Assembly: GCF_001542775.1 (NCBI RefSeq)
Contig: NZ_CP014145.1
Span: forward strand, 558,001 to 622,000
DNA: 64,000 nt
Source of the DNA: Microterricola viridarii
Lineage (GTDB): Bacteria; Actinomycetota; Actinomycetes; Actinomycetales; Microbacteriaceae
Reading direction: 5' to 3'
The position numbers and the translations under genes are program-made. The notes under the pieces were generated by a model. That model did not search any database. It was not told the origin of the DNA and saw only the letters and a program-made list of their open reading frames with translations. How positions within the stretch are numbered: position 1 is the first letter of the stretch; each line of letters opens with the position of its first letter. Shown piece by piece: positions 8,653 through 16,877 of this stretch.

Positions 8653-9348
8653 TTAGAAAGGGCTCCAGAGATTCTTTTCCGAATCCCAGCCCTGCTCGCC
8701 GATCAACGGCACGAATCGCACGCCGCCCAGGGACTCGTGTTCCCACTCTCCCGCGGCGGTGCCCGTACTCGCAGGATCGCCGCGGTGCACCACCACCAGG
8801 GTCTGCCAGCCGCTCACATCCTCCAGCGGCAACACCAGCCGACCGGTTGGTGCGAGCTGCTCGCGAAGCGCTTCGGGTACGGCAGGCCCGGCCGCCGAGA
8901 CGATGATCGCGTCGTAGGGCGCGTGCTCGGCCAGACCGAGCGTGCCGTCCGCCAGCCGCACGTGGGCGTTCGTGTAGCCGAGGCGTGCGAGCAGGTCGCC
9001 CGCCCGTGCGGCCAGCCGCGGCATCCGCTCGATCGACCAGACCTCGCCGGCGATGGCAGCCAGCACGGCCGCCGCGTAGCCGGAGCCGGTGCCGATCTCG
9101 AGCACCCGGCTGCCCGCGTCGACCCGGGCGGCCTGGGCCATCAGCGCCACGATGTAGGGCTGCGAGATGGTCTGGCCGTCGCCGATGGGCAGCGGGTGGT
9201 CGGCATAGGCCTGCCCGCGCAGCTCGGCGCGCACGAATTCCTCGCGCGGCACGGAGCCCATCGCTCCGAGCACCAGGGCGTCGGTGATGCCGCGTCGGGC
9301 CAGGTGCCACTCGAGCATCTCGGCCCGGCGCGAGTCGAACTCGCTCAC
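8653..9348 (-). CDS. pcm: Protein-L-isoaspartate O-methyltransferase
   Basis: 231 residues from a GTG at 9346-9348. It contains the family signature from residue 11 (MLEWHLARRGITDALVLGAM), the active-site TISQPY at about 60-65, the S-adenosylmethionine motif VLEIGTGSGY at 82-91 and an ADGTLG loop. Transfers a methyl group to isoaspartyl residues to start repair of aged proteins; cytoplasmic. Its position between a ROK regulator and a glucosidase gives no functional link. The ribosome-binding site GGAGGG is close to the start, so a downstream ATG at residue 11 is possible but would trim the conserved block. Confidence 0.9.
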   Translation of the reverse strand: MSEFDSRRAEMLEWHLARRGITDALVLGAMGSVPREEFVRAELRGQAYADHPLPIGDGQTISQPYIVALMAQAARVDAGSRVLEIGTGSGYAAAVLAAIAGEVWSIERMPRLAARAGDLLARLGYTNAHVRLADGTLGLAEHAPYDAIIVSAAGPAVPEALREQLAPTGRLVLPLEDVSGWQTLVVVHRGDPASTGTAAGEWEHESLGGVRFVPLIGEQGWDSEKNLWSPF

Positions 9349-9404
9349 CCCTCCAGTACAGCACCGTGCGGGGCCGCCCGCCACGCCCGCGGCCCGTGCG
9401 GTGG

Positions 9405-10805
9405 CTACGACCGGGCGCGGTTCGCGGCGATCACGTCGCGGTACCAGTGGAAGGAATCCTTGGGCGTGCGCGTCTGGGTCTCGAAGTCGGTGTGCACGAG
9501 GCCGAAGCGCATCGAGTTGCCGACCGCCCACTCGAAGTTGTCCATCAGCGACCAGTGGAAGTAGCCGCGCACATCGACACCCGCGTCGACCGCATCGGCG
9601 ATGGCACGTAGGTGCGCGTCGGTATAGTCGATGCGGCGCTGATCGGTGACCCGGCCGGCGGCATCCGGCTCGTCGTTGATGGCCGCGCCGTTTTCGGTGA
9701 TGTAGATCGGGGGCAGCGCGTCGCCGTAGCGCTCCCGGAACGAGACGAGCAGCTCGGTGAGGCCGGCCGGGATGACGGGCCAGTCGAAGTCGGTGCGCGG
9801 GTAACCGTCGATGTCCACGAGTTCGAACGGCAGGCCGGCGTCGAGCTCGTGGCCGTCGATGAGGGCCGGGCCGTCAGCGTCGCCCTGGGTTGCGCTGTAG
9901 CCGGGAGCGGCCACCTTGGTCGGGTTGTAGTAGTTGATGCCGTACCAGTCGATCGGGCTGGAGATGATCTCGAGGTCTTCGGCCGGCACATCGGGCAGCA
10001 TGCCGGCCATGGCCTCCGGGTAGGCGCCGGTGAGGATCGGGTCGGCGAAGATCCAATTGGAGATGTGGTCGTAGAGCCCGGCCGCCTGCTGGTCGGCCGG
10101 GTCATCGCCGGCAGCCCAGGTGGGTGCGTGGTTGTTGGCGACGCCGATGTTGTCGGCGCCGGCCGCCCGCAGCGCCCGCACCGCGAGTCCGTGCCCGAGC
10201 AGCAGGTGGTGCGCGGCGGGGAGGGCCTCGAAGCCGAGCCGCAGGCCGGGGGCCTGGATGCCGGCACCGTAGCCGAGCATGGTGAGCACGACGGGCTCGT
10301 TGATCGTGATCCAACGAGGGATGCGGTCGGCGAAGTGCTCGCCGACGATGCCGGCGTACTCGCCGAAGCGCAGCGCGGTGTCACGGTTCAGCCAGCCGCC
10401 AGCCTGCTCGAGCGGCAGCGGGGTGTCCCAATGGAACAGCGTCGGTGACGGCGTGACGCCCGCCTTGAGCAGGCCGTCGACCAGGCGGTCGTAGAAGTCC
10501 AGGCCGAGCGGGTTCACGGCGCCGGACCCGGTGGGCTGGATGCGGCTCCAGGCGAACGAGAAGCGGTAGGCGTCCACCCCGAGGTCGGCCATCAGGGCGA
10601 TGTCCTCCGGGTAGCGGTGGTAGTGGTCGCAGGCGACCTCGCCGCTATCGCCGTTCAGTACCCGGCCGGGCTCCGCGCAGAAGGCGTCCCAGGATGTCGG
10701 CCCGCGGCCGTCCTCTGTCACCGCGCCTTCGATCTGGTAGGCGGCCGTTGACACCCCCCAGACGAAACCCTCAGGCAGAACGGGGAGCGCGGACGGCTGG
10801 TTCAT
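9405..10805 (-). CDS. GH1 beta-glucosidase
   Basis: 466 residues, the usual family length. Acid/base Glu170 lies in ITINEP, the nucleophile Glu371 in ITENG; the N-terminal signature FVWGVSTAAYQIEGA and C-terminal HWSLMDNFEWAVG complete the active site. There is no signal peptide, so it acts in the cytoplasm on imported beta-glucosides such as cellobiose. ATG at 10803-10805 follows GAGAGG by five bases. It lies just beyond the sugar-import operon and plausibly degrades the unphosphorylated form of the same substrate. Confidence 0.93.
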   Translation of the reverse strand: MNQPSALPVLPEGFVWGVSTAAYQIEGAVTEDGRGPTSWDAFCAEPGRVLNGDSGEVACDHYHRYPEDIALMADLGVDAYRFSFAWSRIQPTGSGAVNPLGLDFYDRLVDGLLKAGVTPSPTLFHWDTPLPLEQAGGWLNRDTALRFGEYAGIVGEHFADRIPRWITINEPVVLTMLGYGAGIQAPGLRLGFEALPAAHHLLLGHGLAVRALRAAGADNIGVANNHAPTWAAGDDPADQQAAGLYDHISNWIFADPILTGAYPEAMAGMLPDVPAEDLEIISSPIDWYGINYYNPTKVAAPGYSATQGDADGPALIDGHELDAGLPFELVDIDGYPRTDFDWPVIPAGLTELLVSFRERYGDALPPIYITENGAAINDEPDAAGRVTDQRRIDYTDAHLRAIADAVDAGVDVRGYFHWSLMDNFEWAVGNSMRFGLVHTDFETQTRTPKDSFHWYRDVIAANRARS

Positions 10806-10882
10806 GGGGGCCTCTCGACGGCGTTGTCAGGAATGCGGTGCTGCTACGAGGATCGCCGACATCCCGGACTAAGTCAAGCGTC

Positions 10883-10898
10883 TGGGTCAGGTGACCCA
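10883..10898. promoter_or_regulatory. 7+7 bp inverted repeat TGGGTCA-gg-TGACCCA
   Basis: The arms are perfect with a two-base centre, and a third TGGGTCA occurs at 10910-10916 over the paaG stop codon. It sits 78 bases upstream of the GH1 start. It could be an operator for the glucosidase gene or part of the paaG terminator; no T-tract follows, so an operator is slightly preferred. Confidence 0.4.
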
Positions 10899-10913
10899 CT
10901 GTTGCTTTCTGGG

Positions 10914-11690
10914 TCACGCCAGCCCGGTGAACACCGGCTTCCGCTTTTCTTGGAAGGCCGCGAAACCCTCGGCGTAGTCCGCGCTGCCGCCGAGCGCCCC
11001 CTGGGCGGCGTTCTCGGCGGCGAGCGAGGGCCAGAGGCCGACCCGCTCATCGCGCAGCTGGTGCACGAGCCGCTTGCTCGCCAGGAACGCCTGGGTGGCT
11101 CCTGCCGCGACCCGGCTCACCCGGGCGCGGGTGAATGCGAGGATCTCGGCCTGCGGCACGACCCGGCTGAACAGGCCGAGTTGCACGGCCTCGGTGCCGC
11201 TGATCAGCTCGGCCGTGTAGATGAGGTCGAGGGTGCGGTGGGCGCCGAGCCGTTCGAAGAACAGGGCGTGGCCGCCGGAGTCGAGTGTTGCCCCGAGGTT
11301 CGCGAACGGGGAGCCGATCTTGGCGGTGTCGGCGACGTAGACGACGTCGCTGGCGATCAGCAGGCCGAGTCCGATGCCCAGGCACGCCCCCGTCGCGATC
11401 GCGAAGGTCGGGGCGGGGAAGGCGTCGATCTGGGTCAGCAGCGGAGTCACCACCCGGGAGAGGTAGCCCTCGGCGTCATCTGTCGCTGGGTCGACATTCG
11501 AGATATCCCGGCCGGCGCAGAACGCACGGCCCTCCCCGTGCAGCAGCACGGCCCGCACGCCCGCCTCGGCGGCCTGGGTGTACGCGTCGGAGAGGTCGGC
11601 GATCGCCTGCTCGTCCAGCGCGTTGAGCTTGCCCGGTTCGTTGAGCAGGATCTCGGCAACGCCCTCGGCGATGGTGAGCTCGACGGTCAT
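10914..11690 (-). CDS. paaG: 1,2-epoxyphenylacetyl-CoA isomerase (PaaG-like crotonase)
   Basis: 258 residues of crotonase fold. The oxyanion-hole motifs are FCAGRD (about 57-62) and GACLGIGLG. Both catalytic glutamates of ordinary enoyl-CoA hydratases are absent and the loop reads NLGATLDSGG with Asp137, the PaaG pattern for oxepin formation. It is the last gene of the paaABCDE unit, 22 bases after paaE, with a good GGAGGAA site. PaaG converts ring-1,2-epoxyphenylacetyl-CoA to oxepin-CoA and isomerises a later double bond. Confidence 0.85.
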   Translation of the reverse strand: MTVELTIAEGVAEILLNEPGKLNALDEQAIADLSDAYTQAAEAGVRAVLLHGEGRAFCAGRDISNVDPATDDAEGYLSRVVTPLLTQIDAFPAPTFAIATGACLGIGLGLLIASDVVYVADTAKIGSPFANLGATLDSGGHALFFERLGAHRTLDLIYTAELISGTEAVQLGLFSRVVPQAEILAFTRARVSRVAAGATQAFLASKRLVHQLRDERVGLWPSLAAENAAQGALGGSADYAEGFAAFQEKRKPVFTGLA

Positions 11691-11712
11691 GGTTCCTCCA
11701 GTGGAGATGGGG

Positions 11713-12825
11713 TTAGGAGTCGTAGTTCACTTCGACGCAGGGGCTGGTGGGCACCGACTGGCAGGTGAGCACGTAGCCGCGCTCCAGCTCGTCCGGTTCG
11801 AGGGCGTAGTTCTCGGCCATCTCCACGGTGCCGGAGACGAGGGTCGCCCGGCAGGTGCCACACACGCCGCCGGCGCAGGCGAACGGCACGTCGCCGCGCA
11901 CCCGGAGGGCGGCGTTCAGAATGCTCTCGTTGCTGTGCACCGGGCTCGTCACCGTGCCCGTCGTGCCGTCGAGGCGGAAGCTGATCGTGTGCACCTCGTC
12001 GCCGGGGTCGACCTGCACGGGCCGACCGCTCTGCCCGGACGGGTTCTCCGGGCGCCCGGTTGTGAACAGCTCGAAGCGGATGGCGTCCGCGTCGACGCCG
12101 AACTCGGCGAGGGTGTCGCGGCAGAGCTGCACGAGGTCGAACGGGCCACAGAGGAACCACTCGTCGACGCTGCCCGGTTCGATCAGCATGCGCAGGATGC
12201 TGCGCAGCTTGTGCGCGTCCAGGCGCCCGCTCAGCAGCTCGGAGCTGCGGATCTCCCGGGTGAGCAGGTGGTGCAGCGCGAGCCGATCCGGGTAGCGGTC
12301 CTTGAGGTCGGCGAGCTCGTCGACGAACATCGTGTCCATCACGGTGCGGTTCGAATAGAGCAGCGTGAAGCGGTTGCCCGGGTGGGCGCCGAGCGTGCTC
12401 TCGATCAGCGCGAGCACCGGGGTGATGCCGGAGCCGGCCGCGATCGCGACGAGGTGGGCGGCATCCGTGTCGGCCAAGCGGGAGGTGAATGTGCCCTCCG
12501 GACTCATCACCTCCAACTCCATGCCGACCTCGAGGTGGTCGAGTGCCCAGCTGGAGAACACCCCGCCGAGGTCGCGCTTGATCCCCACCCGCAGCTCGCC
12601 GGCGACGGGCGCCTGGCAGATCGAGTAGCTGCGGCGCAGGTCCTCGCCCTCCAGCACGGTGCGGAGCGCGATGTACTGGCCGGGCGCGTAGGCATACTGG
12701 TCGCGCAGCTCATCCGGAACGGTGAAGCTCACCGCGATGGCGTCGGTGGTCAGCCTGCGCACCTCGGCGACCTTCAGCCGGTGGAACGCGGCCCGGCGCC
12801 GGGTCGTTGTTGTGTCGCTGGCCAC
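11713..12825 (-). CDS. paaE: Phenylacetyl-CoA epoxidase reductase subunit
   Basis: 370 residues. The N-terminal FAD-binding barrel has RRSYSIC (about 64-70), the NAD-binding lobe GSGITPVLALIES, and the C-terminal plant-type [2Fe-2S] ferredoxin domain has CAGGVCGTC plus a downstream cysteine in LTCQS. It passes electrons from NAD(P)H to the PaaAC di-iron centre. The GTG start follows the paaD stop with no gap. The domain order is that of all PaaE proteins. Confidence 0.95.
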   Translation of the reverse strand: MASDTTTTRRRAAFHRLKVAEVRRLTTDAIAVSFTVPDELRDQYAYAPGQYIALRTVLEGEDLRRSYSICQAPVAGELRVGIKRDLGGVFSSWALDHLEVGMELEVMSPEGTFTSRLADTDAAHLVAIAAGSGITPVLALIESTLGAHPGNRFTLLYSNRTVMDTMFVDELADLKDRYPDRLALHHLLTREIRSSELLSGRLDAHKLRSILRMLIEPGSVDEWFLCGPFDLVQLCRDTLAEFGVDADAIRFELFTTGRPENPSGQSGRPVQVDPGDEVHTISFRLDGTTGTVTSPVHSNESILNAALRVRGDVPFACAGGVCGTCRATLVSGTVEMAENYALEPDELERGYVLTCQSVPTSPCVEVNYDS

Positions 12826-13350
12826 TCAGTGCTCCTTGAAGTAGTCGAACGGCTCCTGGCAACGCTGGCAGACGTAGTGTGCCTTGCAGGAGGTCGAGCC
12901 GAAGCGGCTCACCTCGCGCGTGTGCAGCGAGCCGCACTGGGGGCAGCGGATGCCGAGGCCGAGGCTCACGGTGCCGCCGGCCTGCCGGGTGCGCGGCGCG
13001 GCGATGCCGTAGCTCTCGAGCTTGGTCTTGCCGGTCTCGCTCATCCAGTCGGTCGTCCACGCGGGGGAGAGCACGGTGGTGACCGTGACCTGGGCGTAGC
13101 CGTTGCGGGCGAGTGCAGCCGTGATGTCGTCGCGGATGGCGTCGACCGCCGGGCAGCCGGAGTAGGTCGGGGTGATCTCGACGAGCACGCCGCCCTGCTC
13201 GTCGACGTGGGCGCTGCGCAGCACGCCGAGGTCTTCGATGGTCAGCACGGGAACCTCGGGGTCGACCACGGTCGCGGCGAGGTCCCAGACTCTCCGGTCG
13301 GGCTCGGTGGCCGGCCGGGGGCGGGCGATGCGTTCCAGTTCGGTCACCAT
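12826..13350 (-). CDS. paaD: Phenylacetyl-CoA epoxidase maturation protein, PaaD
   Basis: 174 residues. The N-terminal MIP18/DUF59 domain carries DPEVPVLTIEDLGVLR and TYSGCPAVDAI; the C-terminal zinc-ribbon-like part has CPQCGSLH and CQRCQEPF, a four-cysteine set. PaaD is needed for epoxidase activity, probably in iron-centre assembly or repair. Its ATG lies inside the end of paaC (7-base overlap) with AGGAG before it. Confidence 0.93.
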   Translation of the reverse strand: MVTELERIARPRPATEPDRRVWDLAATVVDPEVPVLTIEDLGVLRSAHVDEQGGVLVEITPTYSGCPAVDAIRDDITAALARNGYAQVTVTTVLSPAWTTDWMSETGKTKLESYGIAAPRTRQAGGTVSLGLGIRCPQCGSLHTREVSRFGSTSCKAHYVCQRCQEPFDYFKEH

Positions 13351-14183
13351 GATGCTCCTGGGTGCACGCGGGCGAGTACCTGCATCTCGGCCAACAGCGG
13401 GCCGAGGTATTCGGTGTGCACACCGAGTCGGCCGCCGCCGCGGGCGTAGGGGGCGCTCGGCACGGTCAGCCCGGCCTCGGTGATCAGCCGCGGCACGAGG
13501 GCGTCGAAGCCCTCCCGCAGCGAGGACGGGGTGACGGCGATGCCGGCGAGAGCGGCGGCATCCTGGCCGGTCGGAAGGGAGTCGTCACTGAAGAGCTCGT
13601 CGCTGAAGACCCACATGGTGTCGAGGCCGCGCTGCATGCGGCGGTGCGATTCCGCGGTGCCCTGGCCGAGGCGCAGCAGCCATTGCGCCGAGTGGTCGAG
13701 GTGGTAGTCGACCTCTTTGAGCGCCTTGGCGGCGATTCCGGAGAGCATCGGGTCCGGGGATGCTGACAGTGCCCGGTACAACCCGATGAAGTAGGCCGAG
13801 GCGATCAGCTGGCGGGCAATCGTCTGGGCGAAGTCGCCGTTCGGCTGCTCGAACAGCTGCCGGTTGACGAACTGCGGCTCGTCCCGGAAATAGGCGAGGT
13901 CGTCCTCGCTCTGGCCCCAGGCGGAGCCGGCATAGGTCAGCAGGCTGCGCGCGTGGCCGAGCAGGTCGAGGGCGATGTTGGACAGCGCCACATCTTCTTC
14001 GAGTTCTGGCGCGTTCGTGACCCATTCGCCGAGCCGCTGGGCGAGCACGAGGGCGTCGTCGCCGAGGCCGAGGGCGTAGCGCGCGACGGCGTCGCTCGCC
14101 CCGGCATCCGTGTCGGTGATGCTCTGCTTGATCGACTCGGGCGTGAGCGCGGTCCCGATCGCCCGGTTGCTGTGACCGCTCAT
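13344..14183 (-). CDS. paaC: Phenylacetyl-CoA epoxidase structural subunit
   Basis: 279 residues, ferritin-like helical bundle without the di-iron ligands, as known for PaaC. Conserved parts include YALGLGDDALVLAQRLGEWV, ALDLLGHARSLLTYAG and the KEVDYHLDHSAQWLLRLGQGT helix. It forms heterodimers with PaaA to make the catalytic core. The ATG overlaps the paaB stop as ATGA. Confidence 0.94.
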   Translation of the reverse strand: MSGHSNRAIGTALTPESIKQSITDTDAGASDAVARYALGLGDDALVLAQRLGEWVTNAPELEEDVALSNIALDLLGHARSLLTYAGSAWGQSEDDLAYFRDEPQFVNRQLFEQPNGDFAQTIARQLIASAYFIGLYRALSASPDPMLSGIAAKALKEVDYHLDHSAQWLLRLGQGTAESHRRMQRGLDTMWVFSDELFSDDSLPTGQDAAALAGIAVTPSSLREGFDALVPRLITEAGLTVPSAPYARGGGRLGVHTEYLGPLLAEMQVLARVHPGASW

Positions 14184-14488
14184 AGGTGGGGCACCGTGTC
14201 TGACTCGGTGTAGTAGGTGGCGTGGCGGTATTCCTTGCCCTGTGGGGACTCGAAGAAGGCGCCCTTGGCGTCGGGGTCGGATGCCGTGATCGCCGAGGCG
14301 CGCACGACCCAGATGGAGACGCCCTCGCCCCGCCGGGTGTAGAGGTCGCGCGCATTGCGCACGGCCATCGTCTCGTCGGGGGCGTGCAGGGAGCCAGCGT
14401 GCACGTGAGAGAGGCCGCGGGAGGAACGGACGAAGACCTCCCAGAGGGGCCACTGCTCGCGCTCGCCGGAGTCGCCGGGGCTGGTCAT
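14180..14488 (-). CDS. paaB: Phenylacetyl-CoA epoxidase subunit PaaB
   Basis: 102 residues, slightly longer than the typical 95. It begins with a short linker and then [24 protein letters not shown], the PaaB signature, and ends with [11 protein letters not shown]. PaaB bridges PaaAC heterodimers in the epoxidase complex. ATGA overlaps at both ends (with paaA upstream and paaC downstream) show tight translational coupling. An in-frame ATG four codons upstream is possible but lies deeper inside paaA. Confidence 0.94.
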   Translation of the reverse strand: MTSPGDSGEREQWPLWEVFVRSSRGLSHVHAGSLHAPDETMAVRNARDLYTRRGEGVSIWVVRASAITASDPDAKGAFFESPQGKEYRHATYYTESDTVPHL

Positions 14489-15501
14489 GATGCCATCCAT
14501 TCGTGGGTCGGGGCCTGGGCCGCGGCCAGGCTCGCTTGCTTGTCGGCGTAGGCGCGGGCTGCCTCGCGCACCCACTCGCCGTTCTCGTGGGCGGCGCGCC
14601 GGCGGGAGACCCGGATCGCGTTGGCGGGCCCACGGCCGGCGAGCACCTCGGTGAACTCGTTCCAGTCGAGCTCGCCGAAGTCGTAGTGGCCGCGCTCCTG
14701 GTTCCACTTGAGGTCGGGGTCCGGCAGTGTCACGCCGAGGATCTCGGCCTGGGGAACGAGCATGTCGACGAAGCGCTGGCGCAGTTCGTCGTTGCTGAAA
14801 CGCTTAATCTTCCACGCCATGCTCTGCTGCGAGTTGGGGGAGTCGGCGTCGGGCGGGCCGAACATCATCAGCGCGGGGGCGTACCAACGGTTCACCGATT
14901 CCTGCGCCATCTCGCGCTGCGCGGGGGTGCCTCGCATGAGCTCCAGCAGAATCTCGAAGCCCTGGCGCTGGTGGAAGGACTCTTCCTTGCAGATGCGCAC
15001 CATGGCGCGCCCGTACGGCCCGTAGGAGGCGCGGCAGAGCGGCACCTGGTTGCAGATCGCGGCGCCGTCGACGAGCCAGCCGATCGAGCCCATGTCGGCC
15101 CAGGTCGGCGTCGTGTAGTTGAAGATCGAGGAGTACTTCGCCTTGCCGGTGATGAGGTGCTCGAACATGGTGTCGCGGTCGGTGCCGAGCGTCTGTGCGG
15201 CGGAGTAGAGGTAGAGGCCGTGACCGGCCTCGTCCTGCACCTTCGCCATCAGGATCGCCTTGCGCTTGAGGCTGGGGGCGCGGGTGATCCAGTTGCCCTC
15301 CGGCTGCATGCCGATGATCTCGGAGTTCGCGTGCTGGGAGATCTGGCGCACGAGCGTCTTGCGGTAGGCGGCCGGCATCCAGTCGCTCGGCTCGATGCGG
15401 CTGTCGGCGGCGATGAGCTCGTCGAAGCGGCGCTGGCCAGAACCGTCCGGATCGTCGTCCGGTTCGTGTGCCGCGTGCAGCTGGCGCAGTGGATCAGCCA
15501 C
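14485..15501 (-). CDS. paaA: Phenylacetyl-CoA epoxidase catalytic subunit
   Basis: 338 residues, GTG start with a perfect GAGGAGG site five bases upstream. The di-iron ligands sit in two E-x-x-H motifs: DEAGH (Glu91, His94) and EESFH (Glu174, His177). With PaaC, PaaB and PaaE it inserts one oxygen atom into the ring of phenylacetyl-CoA. First gene of the minus-strand epoxidase operon, divergent from the TetR regulator, with a regulator box in the shared promoter region. Confidence 0.96.
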   Translation of the reverse strand: MADPLRQLHAAHEPDDDPDGSGQRRFDELIAADSRIEPSDWMPAAYRKTLVRQISQHANSEIIGMQPEGNWITRAPSLKRKAILMAKVQDEAGHGLYLYSAAQTLGTDRDTMFEHLITGKAKYSSIFNYTTPTWADMGSIGWLVDGAAICNQVPLCRASYGPYGRAMVRICKEESFHQRQGFEILLELMRGTPAQREMAQESVNRWYAPALMMFGPPDADSPNSQQSMAWKIKRFSNDELRQRFVDMLVPQAEILGVTLPDPDLKWNQERGHYDFGELDWNEFTEVLAGRGPANAIRVSRRRAAHENGEWVREAARAYADKQASLAAAQAPTHEWMAS

Positions 15502-15553
15502 GGGAGCCTCCTCGCTCTGGACGCGCTGGGCATCCGCAAATGAACACGATACT

Positions 15554-15569
15554 TACCGATCGTTCAGTA
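15554..15569. promoter_or_regulatory. PaaR-type operator upstream of paaA
   Basis: Imperfect palindrome TACCGATCGTTCAGTA (six of eight arm positions match). Its core ACCGATCGTTCAGT resembles boxes at 21903 and 22008 and the TetR-type ACCGACCGGTCGGT box reported for actinobacterial PaaR proteins. It lies 53 bases upstream of paaA, in the divergent region. Confidence 0.7.
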
Positions 15570-15713
15570 ATGCTAACACCGCGAGCCCGTCCCATCAAGG
15601 CGCCGCCGCCCGCGGCCTCCCGGTCGGGAACCGGTGGTCGGCTAGAATCGGGAACCGCAATGGCACCGCTCGCCGGGCGGACCACCAAGCCGAGACCTGG
15701 AGTGAGTCGCGTT

Positions 15714-16373
15714 GTGAACCAGCCATCGAAATCCACGAGCCGGGCGCCCCGCGGCGGCAACGGTCGAGCGGGCCGCGTTCCCTACGACCTCGACGCGGTG
15801 CTCGACATCGCTGTGCTGGCGTTCAACGAGTTCGGCTACGAGGCGACCTCCATGGGCGTGCTTGCCGAACGGCTCGGCACCAGCAAATCGGCCATTTATT
15901 ACCACGTGACCGGCAAGGAAGACCTGCTTCGACGGGCCCTCGAGCGGGCGCTGGGCGGGCTGGAGGGAATCCTCTCCGAGCCGGGCGCCCTCGAGGGCTC
16001 ACCCGTGGAGCGGCTGCGCTACGTGCTGCGCGGTGCGGTGCTCGTGCTCGCCGACGACCTGCCCTACGTCACCCTCCTGCTGCGCCTGCGTGGCAACACC
16101 GAGGTTGAGCGGGAGGCACTGGAGCGCCGCCGGGCCTTCGACCACGTGATCGCCGGGCTCGTCGACGAGGCGCGCGTCGAGGGCACCCTTCGCGCCGACG
16201 TCGACGCGCGCACCACGGTGCGCCTGTTGTTCGGCATGATCAACTCGATCGTCGAGTGGTACAAGCCGGGCGGCGCGCTCACCCCTGACCAGCTCGCCGA
16301 AGACGTCATCACCGTCGCCTTCGAGGGTGTGCGGGTGCACGACGCCGCGCCCGTGCCGACCGCGCGGGTCTAG
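15714..16373 (+). CDS. paaR: TetR-family repressor of phenylacetate genes
   Basis: 219 residues from the GTG at 15714. N-terminal helix-turn-helix: VLDIAVLAFNEFGYEATSM, then LAERLGTSKSAIYYHVTGKEDLL, the classical TetR recognition helix. The C-terminal ligand domain is alpha-helical. A TAGAAT -10 at 15643-15648 permits an alternative ATG at 15660 (18 residues longer); the GTG was preferred because GGAGTGAG precedes it and the extension is disordered. Divergent from paaA. In other actinobacteria such a TetR protein represses paa genes and is released by phenylacetyl-CoA. Confidence 0.85.
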   Translation: MNQPSKSTSRAPRGGNGRAGRVPYDLDAVLDIAVLAFNEFGYEATSMGVLAERLGTSKSAIYYHVTGKEDLLRRALERALGGLEGILSEPGALEGSPVERLRYVLRGAVLVLADDLPYVTLLLRLRGNTEVEREALERRRAFDHVIAGLVDEARVEGTLRADVDARTTVRLLFGMINSIVEWYKPGGALTPDQLAEDVITVAFEGVRVHDAAPVPTARV

Positions 16374-16385
16374 TTCGGGTCCCGG

Positions 16386-16823
16386 TCAGCTCGTGCTGAG
16401 GTCCTCGGCCAGCATGACGATGATGCCGCTGGGGCCGCGCACGTACGTCAGCTTGTAGACGTCCCGGTAGTTCGCCACACCCCGCAGCGGATAGCAGCCG
16501 TGCCGCGCGGCGATCTCCAGCGCCTCGTCGATGTCGTCGACAGAGAAGGCGACGCGGTGCATGCCAATCTCATTGGGGAGAGTGGGACTCGTCTCGATCG
16601 CGGCGGGGTTGATGTACTCGAAGAGCTCCAGGCGGCCGTGCCCGTCTGGTGTCTGGAGCAGAGCGATCTTGGCGTGGTTCCCGTCCAGGCCGACGGCCGT
16701 GTCGGCCCACTCGCCGCTCACGGTGTCGCGGCCGACGACCGTGAGGCCCAGGTCGGTGAAGAAGGCGATGGCTGCCTCGATGTCCTGAACAGCGATGCCG
16801 ACGTTCTCCAATGTGATGGCCAT
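16386..16823 (-). CDS. VOC-superfamily protein (glyoxalase/epimerase-like)
   Basis: 145 residues, two beta-alpha-beta-beta-beta modules typical of vicinal-oxygen-chelate proteins: ITLENVGIAVQDIEAAIAFF, then MHRVAFSVDDIDEALEIAARHG. Metal ligands are only partly evident: no His in the first strand, Glu in LELFEY, His in MHRVAF, no clear C-terminal Glu. Could be an epimerase, a dioxygenase-like enzyme or a binding protein. It lies between paaR and paaZ on the minus strand and separates the two minus-strand paa blocks. The ATG is seven bases after a TAGCAT -10, suggesting a leaderless transcript and fixing the start. Confidence 0.8.
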   Translation of the reverse strand: MAITLENVGIAVQDIEAAIAFFTDLGLTVVGRDTVSGEWADTAVGLDGNHAKIALLQTPDGHGRLELFEYINPAAIETSPTLPNEIGMHRVAFSVDDIDEALEIAARHGCYPLRGVANYRDVYKLTYVRGPSGIIVMLAEDLSTS

Positions 16824-16830
16824 GCGTCGC

Positions 16831-16836
16831 ATGCTA
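16831..16836 (-). promoter_or_regulatory. -10 element of the VOC gene, leaderless arrangement
   Basis: TAGCAT on the minus strand, followed by seven bases and the ATG, with no ribosome-binding site. Transcription would begin at or within a base or two of the start codon. Confidence 0.5.
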
Positions 16837-16877
16837 GCGGGCCGGGCTGCTGCGCCCCAGCCCTCACCCGTTGGCGG